In this document: piece after piece, positions 1-12,800 of the stretch
Position numbering within the stretch: position 1 is the stretch's first letter
Layout: each line of letters begins with the position of its first letter
Source: Turritopsis dohrnii
Lineage: Eukaryota; Cnidaria; Hydrozoa; Anthoathecata; Oceaniidae
Direction of reading: 5' to 3'
Length of the DNA stretch: 64,000 nt
Assembly: GCA_027922465.2 (NCBI GenBank)
Contig: BQMF02000030.1
Span: forward strand, 62,001-126,000
The notes under the pieces: generated by a model
The model's input: only the letters and a program-made list of their open reading frames with translations
Told to the model about the DNA's origin: nothing
Database searches by the model: none
Position numbers and translations under genes: made by a program

Positions 1-2009
1 GCCATCGGTGGATTCATGAACAACCCTACCAAATTCACCACATGAGATTATTCTTAAGGAACTGTTCAATGATGTCAGCTATTATTTGAAGATTTTGGAC
101 TCTCCCTACACCCTACACCCCTCTTCTTTTACCTGTGTCAACTTTGATTTACCCCTCCTCCTGAATTGACGCCCTCCCTCCCCAACTCACTTATGGTAGA
201 CGTCATTTGTGAACAATCCCTTACTACAACGAAGAAGTATACATCCGCATTTCTGCTCACCTCCTCCTCCTCCCTCCGTTTTACTTTGTTTTCAATCAGT
301 TATGGTGCTGCAGTTGTCAAACCTTCATCTTTTAGAGATCACGTGGTGGTAGCATGGTTCTATGTACACAATCTCCATATTCTGAAAGGAAGTGACACCC
401 CTAAAATGACACTCAGCAATTTATTAGGTAAAATCATTTTTATTGAAAAAAATAAATGACACAAAACGTTTAAGCAGCTACTTCAACATAATATCTAACC
501 TCGTTTTTATGTAATTCACTGTTCCACTGATTTCATTACTTTGATAGTCTCTATTATTCTCAACTCCCATTCCAATTTCTTTGAATTTTTAAAGCGAGGT
601 TAGACGCGACAACTCGACTACAATGCATCGTTTAAACAGAGATTCGAGAAAAATCTATTTGGAACTCTTTGGTTGTTTTAATACTGTGTATCACAAATAA
701 GTGCCAGTTCCAAGTCGGTGAAAGAACCATCGAGTTACTTTGTTACTCTAAACCAAGCTACTCCGTGTCTGTAAAATAATAGAAAATTGAATTGGAACTT
801 ATGTACTTTAATTTAGTCAACGAGAATGTTCTTTTTTTTAAATTTTTTTTCCTCAGGATTTCTAGCCTTTTTTTATAACTTTTTTTAGTCACTGGTGTCA
901 TTACGAGTGTTGAGGAACACCGATTTCGTGTTCACTCTATCACTAGGCAACCATCCAGTTGAAGAATTAGATTATAAATGAGGGAATATTGCCCAGTTAT
1001 AAAGTAATGATTGAAATAATGATAAAACTACGTCTAGGTAATTTTGTGGTATCGTCTATATTTTTAAGTCTACGTAAAATTTTTTGAATCAGTGAACGGC
1101 ATCGCTAAGGTGTTTATAAGAAGTCCGGGAAATCCGTAAATACCTCAATGTCCCCGTATAAGTTCTTAATGACGGTATCAACTCTTTCCCGTTTTCTTTT
1201 ACAGGGACAGTTGGTGGAAATATCGGCCTGTTTGTAAGTTTCAGCGTGATCACAATAATGGAAGTGTTGCTGTTTTGCTGGCGGTATAATAAGTTCAAGA
1301 GACAAAAAATCGTACGCAAGATGTCCTATCAAACACTGTGATTGGTTCACTCGAAGCTGTTGTTCAAAGATGTAAAATTTTGTAAAGATTAATGGAGAGA
1401 GATACAATATTTTGGTTGAGAAATATCAACATGTTGGTGGTTCTCGTTGAAGACTTTCGCCATAATAAAAGGAAATACTTTTCAGAATATATTTTTCAGT
1501 AAACATCATGAAACTTGTGTGTGGCACAGTCGCTGCTGAACAAGTTAACACATGCGTATATTTTAATATGCATGAGACTTTTTATATGCGACAAAATTTT
1601 GCTTTTCTGTAATTCTCGACTTCCATATCTACATAGTAAACAAAATATTAACACATCTGAGAAACTTCAGAATTACAAACTTTAATAAAACTTTAAGTCT
1701 GGATAAGGTTGTGTAACGGGAACACCAAATTGCTTTTACTACTCTGACTGCCACCCAATATAAGCAACTTGCTCAAGCCCCCAAGCCACCCCCCTAATTC
1801 TACGTCCTTGTTGCTATTATATTAAAGTACAACGCAAAAAGTGGAAAACTATAGATTTTTGTTAAAAGGAACAAATGTAAAAGCAGTCGTGAATAAAAAG
1901 ATAAGAACAAAACTTTCTGCATCATTGGAACCGAAAATTGACCCATTAGTTGAAGTTTTTATGAAGAATCTTAAACGCTTTTTTATAACATCGCAGACAA
2001 TATTTTTAT

Positions 2010-2235
2010 ATTTGGGTATCTCTATAATCTCTATAATTCGAACCTCCATAGTTCGAACTCCCTGTATCGATCATTTCTTTGTAAACGAACCTCCGCAATT
2101 CGAAACACAGTTTAAAAAAATAAAGGGGATTGAAAAATTGGGGGAAGGCATTGAATCCTGAATTCTATTAACTATGGTTCGAGTACGTGATAGTTCGAGT
2201 TACATTCGACTCTTTTTAACTCGAAATTTCCCGCG
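2010..2235. repeat. Degenerate inverted-repeat element with TTCGAA-type motifs
   Basis: Phrases such as ctataattcgaacctcc and atagttcgaactcc on the left are matched in inverse sense on the right by atggttcgag, gatagttcgagt and ttaactcgaaat. The layout resembles terminal repeats of a small non-autonomous DNA transposon (a pogo/Tc1-type MITE is the best guess). No transposase is present and the exact ends are not clear. Confidence 0.35.
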
Positions 2236-2640
2236 AAAAGTGGACGATGCGAGTGAGGAAGCAGCATGTCTAAATCAACATGGCAGAGATTTATCCATGT
2301 CAGAAATTTTAACTAAAGGTTCTTTCAACAAACAATAATAATGGATTAATTGTTGCATATGTAACATTAAAAAATTTCAGGTAGTGTGACAATGGGGTTT
2401 CGTGGTGCAAATAAAAGCTATATAAACAGTGATTTTTTCGCACTCCTTCTGCCCTACCCTCTCGACTGTTCGCGCGTCTAGGAAGTTTATTTTCCAATCA
2501 TGTAAAATATCAGATTGCACTCATAAATTTCAAATAACCTGTGATCGCACTGCTGAGGTACGATGATGATTGTACATCTAGGAACTACTAAAGTCTAAAT
2601 CACTCAGCATGGAGCCAAGAATCAATATTTTTTGCACCCT

Positions 2641-3400
2641 TGAGCTGAGTGTCCACCAAAACTTCACCAAAGAAGCGCCTATGATAAATGCAAATAATTA
2701 GATATAAAATTTATCGCCGGCGCCAGAATGTCTGGCGCAAAAACTAAACGCAAACGTGTCCATTGAATTTTATTAAAATGTTTTGAAACGATCAAGTATA
2801 GAGAAACAGCATAAATAAATTGTGAAGAGGAAAACAAAACACACTTGATATTTTGCTAGTAATGTTGCTGCGAAAAAGACGTCGTCGAAGAACAAATGCT
2901 CATAAAAAGGGCTTTCTAGGTACAGGATATTTACAAGGACCCAAAAGTGTATGATGCAACAAGACTTTTTAATAAAATGAAAGTTTCGAATAGTGAGGAC
3001 TATTTCAATTATTTTACTTTTAATTACTTTATTTCTTCCCATGTTTTATTTTCATCGTTTTTGGCTCTATAGCATTATTTTATCTCACATTTCCACGAGT
3101 TTTAAAAAATATCTTAAACGCATTCCCCTATCACAATAGATTTTTTGTTATTAAATAGCACCACATGCTGAAGATCATCGGCATTTCTTTGACTTTTTTC
3201 GTTATAACCAAAAATAAGAAATAAAAAAGTTTTCATTTCTTATTTTTGGTTATAACCAAAATTTTGGGGTTAAAAATTTGCGTGCGCCTAATTTTTTTTG
3301 CGTTAGTTATTTGCGTTAAGGTGTCCATCTACGCGTGAATCTTTTATTTGGCGTTGATCATTTGCGTTAATGTTTAAGTGCGTTGGTGGACACTAGGCTT
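2641..3400. mobile_element. Candidate MITE with GTGTCCACCAA terminal repeats
   Basis: GTGTCCACCAA near 2648 is matched by its inverse TTGGTGGACAC near 3387. Both ends also carry short GCGCC/GCGTTA-like phrases inside the terminal repeat (gcgcctatgat on the left, gcgcctaattt on the right side). No coding region is present and no clear target duplication was found, so the assignment rests only on the inverted ends. Confidence 0.35.
3201..3256. repeat. Perfect 22 bp inverted repeat (hairpin)
   Basis: The arms at 3201-3222 and 3235-3256 are exact reverse complements (core ATAACCAAAAATAAG) around a 12 base A/T-rich loop. It lies inside the candidate MITE at 2641-3400 and may be its internal fold. 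Confidence 0.7.
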
Positions 3401-4579
3401 TAATCCTTCTGAATGCAAAAATAAATCCGTGCAAAAACCATTCGTGAAAATTAATCCAAGCAAAATTTTTGTGTGTATTCTCGAAAGTAAATCCAAATTT
3501 TGAGCTCTCGAGAATTAATTAATCCAATTAAAATAGAACGTCAAATCTGGCACAAAAAATTTGTCTCTTTCTATTATATATTCTTCAAAATAGATATCCA
3601 CTAAGTTAGATATCTACTATGTTATACCTATTTACCAAATTTAAAAAAAAAATTATATATCATTCGCCAAAGTAAATCTTTGCCAAAAATTCCATTTTGA
3701 TCATTCGCCAAATTAAATCCCTGCCAAAATTAATCCCATTTAGTAAATGATGCTGGTTGGGTGTGCTACAGCTGTTGCTCAACTCCAGATAGATGCTATC
3801 ATGTAAATTGTATCTCAGCATTCAATTAAGCTTCTTGGTATTACTAGCAATGAGGGCCTTAATTTTAACTGGCATAACTTGAACATTCGTATTAAAGCCA
3901 GCTATCCAACCATGTATACTTCTTTACAGCCCATTCATATTGTGGAATTACATTTATTATCTGATGTTTTGCTACAAATCAACATACGAAACAATAAAAA
4001 GGACTTGTAAACATGTAAATCACACATTGTGGCAATTATAGTCCCTCCTATATTGTTGGAATTGTAGGTCAAGTTTATTTAGATGATTTCTGATCTGAAA
4101 TATTATTTTATCACCCTTTAAGCTCATAAGATGTTATACTGTCAATTGCAAAATGCTTGTGGGTATTAATGATAGAACTTGCAAAGTTGTTTAAGAACTC
4201 TTTTTACAGTTTTTGGAAATTCTGTTTTCCTTGGGCAGATATTTTGATTTAATTATGGTGTTACAAGATAGTATTTTGTTAGTGTGTATAACCTCTGAAT
4301 TAGTAAATACTTACTAATTCAGACCTTACTAATTCAATTTATATATATACCTCATTCTTCTATCAGTCAACTCAGTGTGGAAGCTCTTTCCATAGTTACT
4401 TTCATCTCAAAAACTATAATGATTATGAAACACTGAAAAGAGACTCGTTAAACAACTATTTGAGCTCTATCATAAATATCATTTGAAACCCAGGAATCCC
4501 TTGAAAAGGAGAAAAAATGTCATTTGTATATTTCCAATTTATAATGATTTGAAATCAAGTTTTGATTAATTTAGAGAAT

Positions 4580-7500
4580 ATGAAAAAAACTAAAAAAAAC
4601 TTAGATGAACTGAAAGATACTGATGATTTAAATAATGAAATTAGAAAAAAGAAAAAGAAGAAGAAGAAGAGACAATTAATGGACAATGATTTAGATAGTG
4701 AATGTAACCCTTCAGAAAAGGAAGTAGACGTTACAGAAGTCAAAGAAAAGAAGCCAAAGGCTGGTTGCGTTTCAGAAGACACAAATACTAAAACTAGTGA
4801 AGCTGGACTTGAAGATGAAGATGTCGAGAGTTCTGTGAAGAAGAAGAAAAAGAAAAAAGTCAAAAAGAATTACTCAGATGATGAGCAGATTGCTAAGGTG
4901 ACAGTGAAAAATGAAGATGATTGCCAGATTAAGTGTGACGACAATCCCACTGAGGACGTTGATAAAGATAGTTCTGCCAAGAAGAAAAAGAAAAAGAAAC
5001 GTAAATGTGAATCCCCTGAAAAAGGAGCTTTATTGTCAGATGTGGAAGATTCCAGTGAGAGAAAGGTGAAAAAACATTCTAAGAAGAGAAAACATGAGGA
5101 GAATAACGAAAAGACCAAAGAAGATAGCATTGGTGAGGAAACGAAGCCTTCTAACCACAGACTAGAAGATCATGAGAAGCAGGTCCATTTTTTTGGTTTT
5201 GTTTTCTGTATTGCTTATGTAAAATCTCAACTGTAAAATACTTATTTGCTGTACATCTCTATACAGCAAAGGGTTTCAATTGTGGTAATATCACTTAACC
5301 ACATTTGATTTGAAAACTTTGTTGCAATGAAATTTAATCTTCTATTGAAGAACTAAAGGGCTCAGTGTTAGTTTTACTCACATATGCATTGCATACTTTT
5401 TCCGTTATTTCTTTTTACCATTACATTTTAAGTAAAAATATTTTGCGAATTCGTGTAGAGCAATAAATTTTCTTTGCAATGGTGTATAAAAGGATATATT
5501 TACATAAGTAAGTATGTTTGCTTCTTTGAGCTCCAACTCCCGAAGAAAAAGGTTTTTCACATTTTTTTTGTTTGTAGCGATTCCTCACATTAAGTGGAAA
5601 CAAAGTGTGCCCGCGAATCTCAATTAATGGTTTTGTTCAGGAGAAAAGCAGTTTTTTGTTTTTTCCATACTTTTGCGCTATTGGATAGTTGAAAACAATC
5701 TCGGATTTTGAGCCAATCAGGAATTTTCTCTCAAATTGCTGTGCAAAGTTTTAAAGGAAATGAGCCACTTGCTGGAAAGATGGAGCTCGTAGAAGGTAGA
5801 ACACTAATAATTTTTCATCACATAAATGACAATATGTCAGCCTTTAATAAATTCACAAAGTGAGCTGCTAATTTAACTAATCACCTTTTGAGTATATAAC
5901 AGATTGTATTAAAGGTTGTCATAACTTAGAAATGTTGAATAACAAAAAATGCCCATAACTTTCTCAAAAACCATTATTTTTCGCAATAACTTTAAAGTGT
6001 AGTGTAATAATAACCTAATGATTGCATTTGTCAAAGAAAATTTTCACTTTTGAAACGTACGCTGAGCCCTTAACCAACTTGGAAAAAGAAATCCAGGAAC
6101 AGCCCTCGGAATTAGGATAAAAAACTGACAGCAAAAAAATGTCATTGTATTTGAAACTTGATTGGTTTATGTTATTGACTTTAGGACACCCTTGGTGGAG
6201 TAAAGTATTTAAAATACCCGTGGTTTCTCCTCCTCCTCCTCCTACTACTACTCCAAGTTATGAGCGTTTTCGTGCAGCGTTTACATGACATCGTTGCCGA
6301 ATTCGCAAATGTGGTCAAATTCGGACTTCCAGTTGACCAATTTTCATGAAAATTTGCACAGATCACAATTGAAAGGTGCTGATTTCAAATTTGACAATGA
6401 TTTTGCCAGGTTTGACTAAAGTTGGGCCATTTAGGCCAAATTTGTAACAAATTTTGAAAGTTCTTCAATTTTCATGAAATTTTGCACAGATCACAATTGA
6501 AAGGTGCTGCTTTCAAATTTGACAATGATTTTGTCAGGTTTGACTAAAATTGGGCAATTTAGGCCAAATTTTGACCAAATTTCGAAAGTTCTTCAATTTT
6601 CATGAAATTTTGCAAAGATCACAATTGAAAGGTGCTGATTTCGAATTTGACAATGATATTGCTAGGTTTGAATAAAATTGGGCAATTTAGGCCAAATTTG
6701 GACCAAATTTTGAAAGTTTTCAATTTTCATGAAATTTTGCACGGATCACAATTGAAAGGTGCTGATTTCAAATTTGACAATGATGTTGCCAGGTTGACTA
6801 AAATTGGGCAATTTAGGCCAAATTTGGACCAAATTTCCAAAATTCTTCAATTATCATGAAATTTTGCATATAGGTGCTGATTTCAAGTTAGACAGTCATT
6901 TTGTCAGATTAGGGTAAAAATAGACAATTTGGGCCAAATTTGGACCAAATTTAGAAAGTTCTTCAAATTTCACAAATTTTGCACAGATCACAATTGAAAG
7001 GTGCTGATTTCGAATTTGACAGTCATTTTGTCAGATTTGACCAGAAATGGGTCATTCAGGCCAAATTTGTACAACGCACAATTAGAAGTTGTTGATTTTG
7101 AATTTGCCAGTCATTTTTGTTTGATTTGAACATAATTTGGCAATTCGGCAATGTTGTATTTTCGAGACTAGATATGCATCGTTGTGTTACGTCCTGAAGT
7201 CTTCAAGCCAAGCGGCTTCTTGTTTTTTTTAAAAAACATTTAAAAGGGTTCCATATTACAATGGTTCTTCTCCCTGGAAAAAAAAGATGAAAAAAAAGAA
7301 ATAATAAAAAATTTAGTAAATAAAAACATATATTTACCATTCTAAAATGCTAATAATAAAAGCATGTCTTTGAAGAGAAGTAAAAGAGACAAAGGACTCG
7401 CGTTGAAATAGATGTAGGGAAGCTTAGGATTTAAAATGTAAACCGAATGCATGTTAGCTTGGAATCGAATTGCCGGATTCAAAATAATGCCAGTACTAGA

Positions 7501-8457
7501 TATGAAATCTAAAAAAATAAAATAAAATAAAAAGGACATAAATCCAGTAAAAGTATTGGTGTAGAATAACGGGTAATAAAACAGAAACTAAATACTTTAT
7601 AAATCAATAATGTTATCTGCAACAAGAAGTTACAAAATTTAAAATTGTAAACCGCAGGAGATTTGCTGTGAGCTTGTCCTATTATTTGTTTGATTAGTCA
7701 TAGTTTAAAAACAACGAATATACGTGTTAACGTTTCTTTACTAATTTCACGGCAAGCAAAAAGGTGGCACCAGTTTTACAAAGAAAAAGAATTGAATGAT
7801 TTTGTTTCATCACATAAGCAGACCAGACAAACTAACGTGATTGAGAAAATAGAAAGAATAAGATAGATTGAATGAAATGAAAGGACTTATTAAAGTATTA
7901 ATTATTCAATTTATTCAAAATGTACTGGGCAAAATTTTGCTGTTGTGATTTTGATTTACGGCAGCTTCACGTAAATTAAGAGGACTCCCAGGAAGCTATT
8001 TTATACCCTGTTGGAAAGGTTATATAATGATAGAGCACATGAGAAAGCTCTAAAAGTTGATTTAAACGTCTTTGTATAGACTTTTATAATTGTTGTTGTT
8101 GAGATATTTCAATTTCAAGATCTTAGATTTGATTTATGCAATGCAATGCATTTAATTTCAATTTGTTCTTTCTAGGAGCAAGTATTTACGGGACAATGGA
8201 GTAAAGCATCCCTAGGAGATGATCAAAGAAATGAAAAGTTCTTGCGGTTGATGGGTGGTTTCAAAGCTAAAAATGCTTCGTCAGTTGGCAACAAGAAATT
8301 GTTCAGTTCTGTTGCTATGGATGCGAAGAAAGAAAATCGTTTGTATAAGGGACTCCAGCAGCAATATGAACAGGCTTGGGAAACTACAAGACAAAACCGA
8401 GGAAAGGGGTTGGGTTTCAAGGAGCAAGAAGAACAGAAGCCTTCATTTAATTTCTAG
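4580..8457 (+). CDS. KNOP1: KNOP1-like lysine-rich nucleolar protein with SMAP domain
   Basis: Two exons, 4580-5182 and 8176-8457, join in phase 0 (donor cag|gtccat, acceptor ttctag|gag) to give 294 residues. Exon 1 encodes a highly charged region with at least three polylysine blocks (about residues 20-30, 93-102 and 137-145) separated by acidic serine-rich spacers, which suggests nucleolar or nuclear localisation. Exon 2 starts EQVFTGQWSKA and includes KFLRLMGGFK and RGKGLGF, the signature of the SMAP domain found at the C-terminus of KNOP1 and in small acidic protein. The lysine-rich N-terminus plus C-terminal SMAP is the KNOP1 layout; small acidic protein lacks the polylysine blocks. The ATG at 4580 follows an acceptor-like sequence (aatttag), so an untranslated upstream exon or a trans-spliced leader is possible. 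Its molecular role is poorly known even in vertebrates. Confidence 0.82.
5183..8175 (+). other. Intron 1 of the KNOP1-like gene
   Basis: A 2993 bp GT-AG intron separates the polylysine exon from the SMAP exon. It contains no supported gene but holds the tandem repeat at 6360-7100 and a CCT/ACT-rich tract near 6230. The remaining sequence is AT-rich and unremarkable. Confidence 0.7.
6360..7100. repeat. Tandem repeat of ~127 bp, about six copies
   Basis: The phrase ggtgctg recurs at about 6375, 6503, 6631, 6758, 6873 and 7000, giving spacings of 128, 128, 127, 115 and 127. Each unit contains caaatttgacaatgat, aaattgggcaatttagg and cttcaattttcatgaaattt. Copies differ by point changes, and the fifth is shortened by about 12 bases. 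A weaker seventh remnant follows near 7090. Confidence 0.9.
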
Positions 8458-8731
8458 GATACAGTCATGGTAACTGTATTATTATCAAGCTTATTTTGTG
8501 TATATGATTAAGAATAGAACTTGAAACTAGATGCACAAACATGAATTTAGGATGACTTATTTGTTCTTACTTTAGAAATTATTCAAAACACTAGATCTTA
8601 TACTGAAACTTTGGAGGTATTCAGGTTTGATTTTTTCAAAAAAACAACAACAAATGACTCACCTGAGACTGACATCTGTTTTTAATTGATCTAAGCAGAA
8701 AACAACCGCATACAATTATATCTTACAACTA
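8458..8731. other. 3' flank of the KNOP1-like gene
   Basis: AT-rich sequence between the stop codon of the KNOP1-like gene and the hAT remnant that starts at 8732. It presumably includes the 3' untranslated region, but no canonical AATAAA was identified. Confidence 0.4.
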
Positions 8732-9420
8732 CAGGCCTAATCGTCCACCTAAATTGACAACTAACTGGCCTGCGGATTTCTACATTTCATTACAAATGAT
8801 AGAATTTTACTTATTAAGAAGTCGGGGGGACAATTTAACCAGTGAACCCCAAACAATGGAGGCATTGCAGCCCTTATCTTCGACTTCAGTGCATGTTAAT
8901 ACTTTCTTTTTTAACTCTGAGTTCTTCGTGTTTCTTAATGTAGCATGTGAAAAAATTCTATTTTAACAAAATACATCTTTTTTAGTAAATGGAAATGCAT
9001 CTGCATAATCACACAGCATATATTTCATCTTCCTAACTTGTCCTCACTGTCTCAATCATCACTCAATTTGTCATCGCTTACTTCTTCAATGACGCTTGAT
9101 TCTGAAGCACCTCCGTGCCAAATTTTGTGTAATGTAAATGTAAATTGTAAATGTAAATTTCTCTGGCATGTGCAACTATTTCCTTCTGCTTAGCTGTTGT
9201 CCAAAGTTTATCATTACCAAGTATCATTAAAGAATCTTCAAGTGTTTCATGTGTCATGGATAGATCTGAAAGCATGCATGTAACGGTACTGAAGACATGC
9301 TCAACTTTGGAATAAGAGCCAGAAATACTGAAGATCAATGAATCCAAAATGCTCAAGTTGGGATAATTTTCTCGTTTGTATACTAAATACTAATTTCCAC
9401 ATATCCATCACTACCATTTT
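8732..9420 (-). mobile_element. Truncated hAT-family element
   Basis: The left end starts CAGGCC and the first ~280 bases closely match the left part of the element at 27389-28944 (shared phrases include cctaaattgacaac, aaccagtgaaccccaaac and ggcattgcagcccttatc). On the minus strand 9356-9078 encodes a fragment with VEHVFSTVTCMLSD and GNDKLWTTAKQKEIV, matching the C-terminal dimerisation segment of the intact hAT at 9878-14045 (VERAFSLLTSMLTD, NDKLWTTHEKEEII). No right end was found; the copy is broken. Confidence 0.65.
9078..9356 (-). pseudogene. hAT transposase C-terminal fragment
   Basis: A 92 codon open frame carries the end of the hAT C-terminal dimerisation domain: YSKVEHVFSTVTCMLSD, then GNDKLWTTAKQKEIVAHAREIY. 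The glutamate of the VEHVF segment corresponds to the catalytic E of VERAF in complete hAT transposases. The rest of the protein is absent. Confidence 0.65.
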
Positions 9421-9429
9421 TACAAAGTG

Positions 9430-9830
9430 AGTGCTTGCATCAGCGTTCGAATTATCGTTTAGCAAAAAATAGCGCCTCAGATGAAAAAATTTTAACTTTA
9501 GCGAAGTGTTCTACCGATTTGGCGAAGGTATTTTCAACAAATTGCGAATTATATTTTATACATATTGCGATGCTTTTTAGCTTTTCCTTGAATTCAGATA
9601 TAGTCATCAGGGGTAAAAAGGGGACAAATTTGAAAAACCTTTCTATATCTCCGCAACCAATAAAGCTTTGGCTACCATTTTTGGATTACAACATCATTAA
9701 GACCTCGTCTTCCATAAGGTTATTTTGGGACATTGTTTTAAGTTTTGTCGAAAAAATTGCTTAAAGGCGTCCCGTTTTTACCCTTGCCAGTACAACTTCA
9801 TATGGGGTAAAAACGGGACAAATAAAGTTA
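9430..9830. repeat. Repeats of a GTCCCGTTTTTACCCC-type motif
   Basis: The phrase ggggtaaaaaggggacaaat occurs near 9612, cgtcccgtttttaccc near 9768, and ggggtaaaaacgggacaaat near 9804, forming direct and inverted pairs. A related phrase is seen near 43690-43735 (tttttaccccgtc, aattaccccgga). This looks like the ends of a dispersed repeat family whose identity is unknown. Confidence 0.45.
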
Positions 9831-9877
9831 TTTAAAGTAAACTACCTATTAGTATTGATAAGTGCGGCAGGATTGTG

Positions 9878-12800
9878 CAGGCCCTGTCAGGAAGAAATAG
9901 ATGCAGGAGTTCCTTTTCACACCTGCAAACAGTTTTGCACGTGCAGTAGTTTTCTAACTATCGATTTTGCACGTGCGATCCTTATGATAAAAACACTGTT
10001 ATAAATAAACGTTTCTTTTTTGTTTCAAGCTTATTTTACAGTTGAATGACATAACATAAAGAATGTTAAATTCTATAAACAAAAATAAAACCGAGAGAGG
10101 GAGCTGGAAACTAAGATGCTTTTTAATTTCATTGGATAACACGAAAACGAGTCCTGCTGGTAACACTTCCGTTTTCATATTCTTTCGTCAGGTGAACAAA
10201 TGAATTCGTATGACGAAGGAAATTTCAAAATTACCTTAGCAACGGTGGTCGTTCTCCCTAGCAACAGCAAATAATTGCTTAAAGTTGAACATGTTTTAGT
10301 TCATAAGAATAGTGGAAATTTTTAAGAGTATCTACGTGCACGATTAAAAGCGCGTCTTAACTATAAAAATAAGTTAAGTTTACAAATAAAGAAAGTTTAC
10401 ATAAGTTTATAACACAAGCATTTTAGTTCATTTTTACTCTTCCTCATTACTTTCCCATTCACTCTCCTCACTAGATGAGGATTCACTCGAATCAACCACC
10501 TCACAACATTATCCATCCTTGGTATTTTTGATGGAGACGATGAATCATCAATAATTTGAACACGGCGTTTTGCTGTGTATTTCTCTACTGCTACTTTGAT
10601 TATTTCTTCTTTTTCGTGTGTTGTCCAGAGTTTATCATTTATGTTAATTAGCAGAACATTCGTTAATGTTGAGTGTGCTAGAGAAAGGCGTCGATCTGTC
10701 AACATCGAGGTCAGTAAACTAAAAGCCCTTTCAACTGTTGAATTCAAACCAGCCAAAACCATGACAAGGCTGGCAACGATAACCAGGTTTGGGTACTCTT
10801 CCCGTTTGTATTGAAAGACTTTTGCCCACATTTGTGGGGCTTCAAGGCCTCTGTAGTTGGAATTGACAAATACACGAAACAGCTTCCATTCACGAAATAA
10901 CATTTCACGGTCAAAGCTAGTATTTGATAACGGTTCCTTAAAGTGCTCAACAAATGTAGTAAGCTGATCGATCCCGTATGTTCGATTGTTAGACCACTGT
11001 TTAGGATCATACCAAGCTAGATTTGTAAAAATTGGGCTGTCCAGGTCAGCAAACCTAACTCCAAGCAATTCTTTGAGTTCCTCCAACACCTGCTTCTTTT
11101 TGTTTGAGGCGTGCATCCGCAATTCTTCCGAATAGGTCATGTTGTTTAGTTGAACATCAATTCTTTGTTTATCAATATTTCGTTTGTGGGTATCGGCTGC
11201 GGTTATGAATGAACATTTGACTGTTTCGTCATCATTTATTTTAAATTGACCCAAATGGCTGGTTAAAAGTTCATCTTCTGTACAGGAAACATCTATCTCT
11301 TCGTTAATGCTTTGTAACGTTTGCGCTAAAACTGGTTTAAGTTCATTTGCGAGCAAACCTTCTCCCTCGAAAACTTTGGAAATGGGAGTTATGATCTCCA
11401 ATACATCTGTATAGGTGCAAACTATACTTAAAAAACGATATGAGTGGAAATTGTTTTTTAAAAATCCTTTAACCTTTGCTGAGGTTTCTTTACGTGTTTG
11501 AGGATCTGCTGCTACATTTTCGAGTGCTGTTGTAACTGCTGGCCACATTTTCATAAGATTCTGATAAGCAGTTCTTCGATGTCCTACAAATCGAGTACCA
11601 GTAAGTTTTGGCAATCCATAATGCCGTATGTTTAATAGCGTTGCAGCTGCTTTGATCTCGTTTTTTGTTTTACCTGAGTTTTTGAGAAAATATATTAAAG
11701 AAACATAAAACTTGTCCACATCATCAAATATCGTTTCTTTAATTGCGTCTTTTACCGCAATCTCAATACGGTGATTGGGACAATGAATTTTCACAAGCCA
11801 CTCGCAATTTTCAGATAACCGAGTCAACAACCCTGTGATTTTTCCAAAATTTACACTTGCACTGTCTGCAGTGGCACTGAAAAGCTTTTTCCGGTAGTCG
11901 TCAATTTTAAAAGGACCTCCTTCAAAAATGCTGTCAATGCCTTTTTTGAGTGAAGAAGCGTCAGTTCCTCCCCAATCAGACATCTCTAAAAGCAAGGCAA
12001 CCATATAAACAGGAAGTCCTAAATGAAATAAATGAAATTATTTTCAGAAAATATCGTTTTGCATAAAGTAAAGTCTTGATTTAATTTTTAATTTAATTAG
12101 AATAATTTTTGGAATAAGATTTTGTTTATGTAAAATACTTCCCGGCCGCCAGATGCCCAGTCTGTAATTACTTTTAACAACCTACCCGCTCTTTCTACTC
12201 TGACTAGTACCAATTCTTTGTCAGATCCTGTTTTTCTTGCTTGTGAACCATCACTCAAAATGGTCATAAAATTACTGCTAGCCAAAACTACTGCGCATTT
12301 CTCTTGGACAGCTTCAGCAATGTAATGTATGAACTCACGTGCAGACTTGGAATCTTGGTGCTCTATAACATGAGATTTATTTACCGTTTTACAGTGTTCT
12401 TAAAGAGACCTGCGCGATCGTGCGCCTGAGACAGGCACATAGACAAATTGATTTGACAAATTGCTCGTTCAACACTAATGTCTTAAGGTCTGTTTGTTTA
12501 TAAGTTGTTATTTTAAAGAACCGAGTCTCTACTAATGTATTTACAAGAATTTTCTTTTCTTTTATCAACTCGTTTTCTGTATTCAAAGGATGTATTCATG
12601 TGATTCATTCTTCACCTTTGACGTCAGGCGCCAGCTGTTGCTTTTATCGCAACTGACTGCAAGTCAGTCACGGTATCACGGTATAGCAACTGAAAAAACG
12701 GATCCTACTGGTACCAGCTTTAACTTCAAAATCATGCATTATTTAGAACATACAAGAAAAATTTGCATAGCAACACTGTCCATTTTCCCTAGCAACGGCT

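Larger units (their letters stand above)
1..4579. other. Non-coding, repeat-derived flank left of the KNOP1-like gene
   Basis: No convincing coding region was found on either strand; the open frames here are short, low-complexity and lack recognisable domains. The stretch is AT-rich and contains degraded inverted-repeat material, described in separate entries at 2010-2235, 2641-3400 and 3201-3256. Around 3400-3740 there are repeated short phrases of the type attcgccaaa/taaatcc that look like the remains of a small repeat. Nothing else can be supported. Confidence 0.6.

Noticed and set aside
166..459. 97 codon open frame on the + strand
   Set aside because: Low-complexity serine-rich composition, no domain, no splice or promoter context; typical chance frame in an AT-rich flank.
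1114..1407. Overlapping minus-strand frames of 76 and 97 codons
   Set aside because: No recognisable motif, and the two frames overlap out of phase in a gene-free stretch.
4555..5130. Phenylalanine/serine-rich frames opposite the KNOP1-like exon
   Set aside because: They are antisense shadows of the polylysine codons (AAG/AAA read as CTT/TTT).
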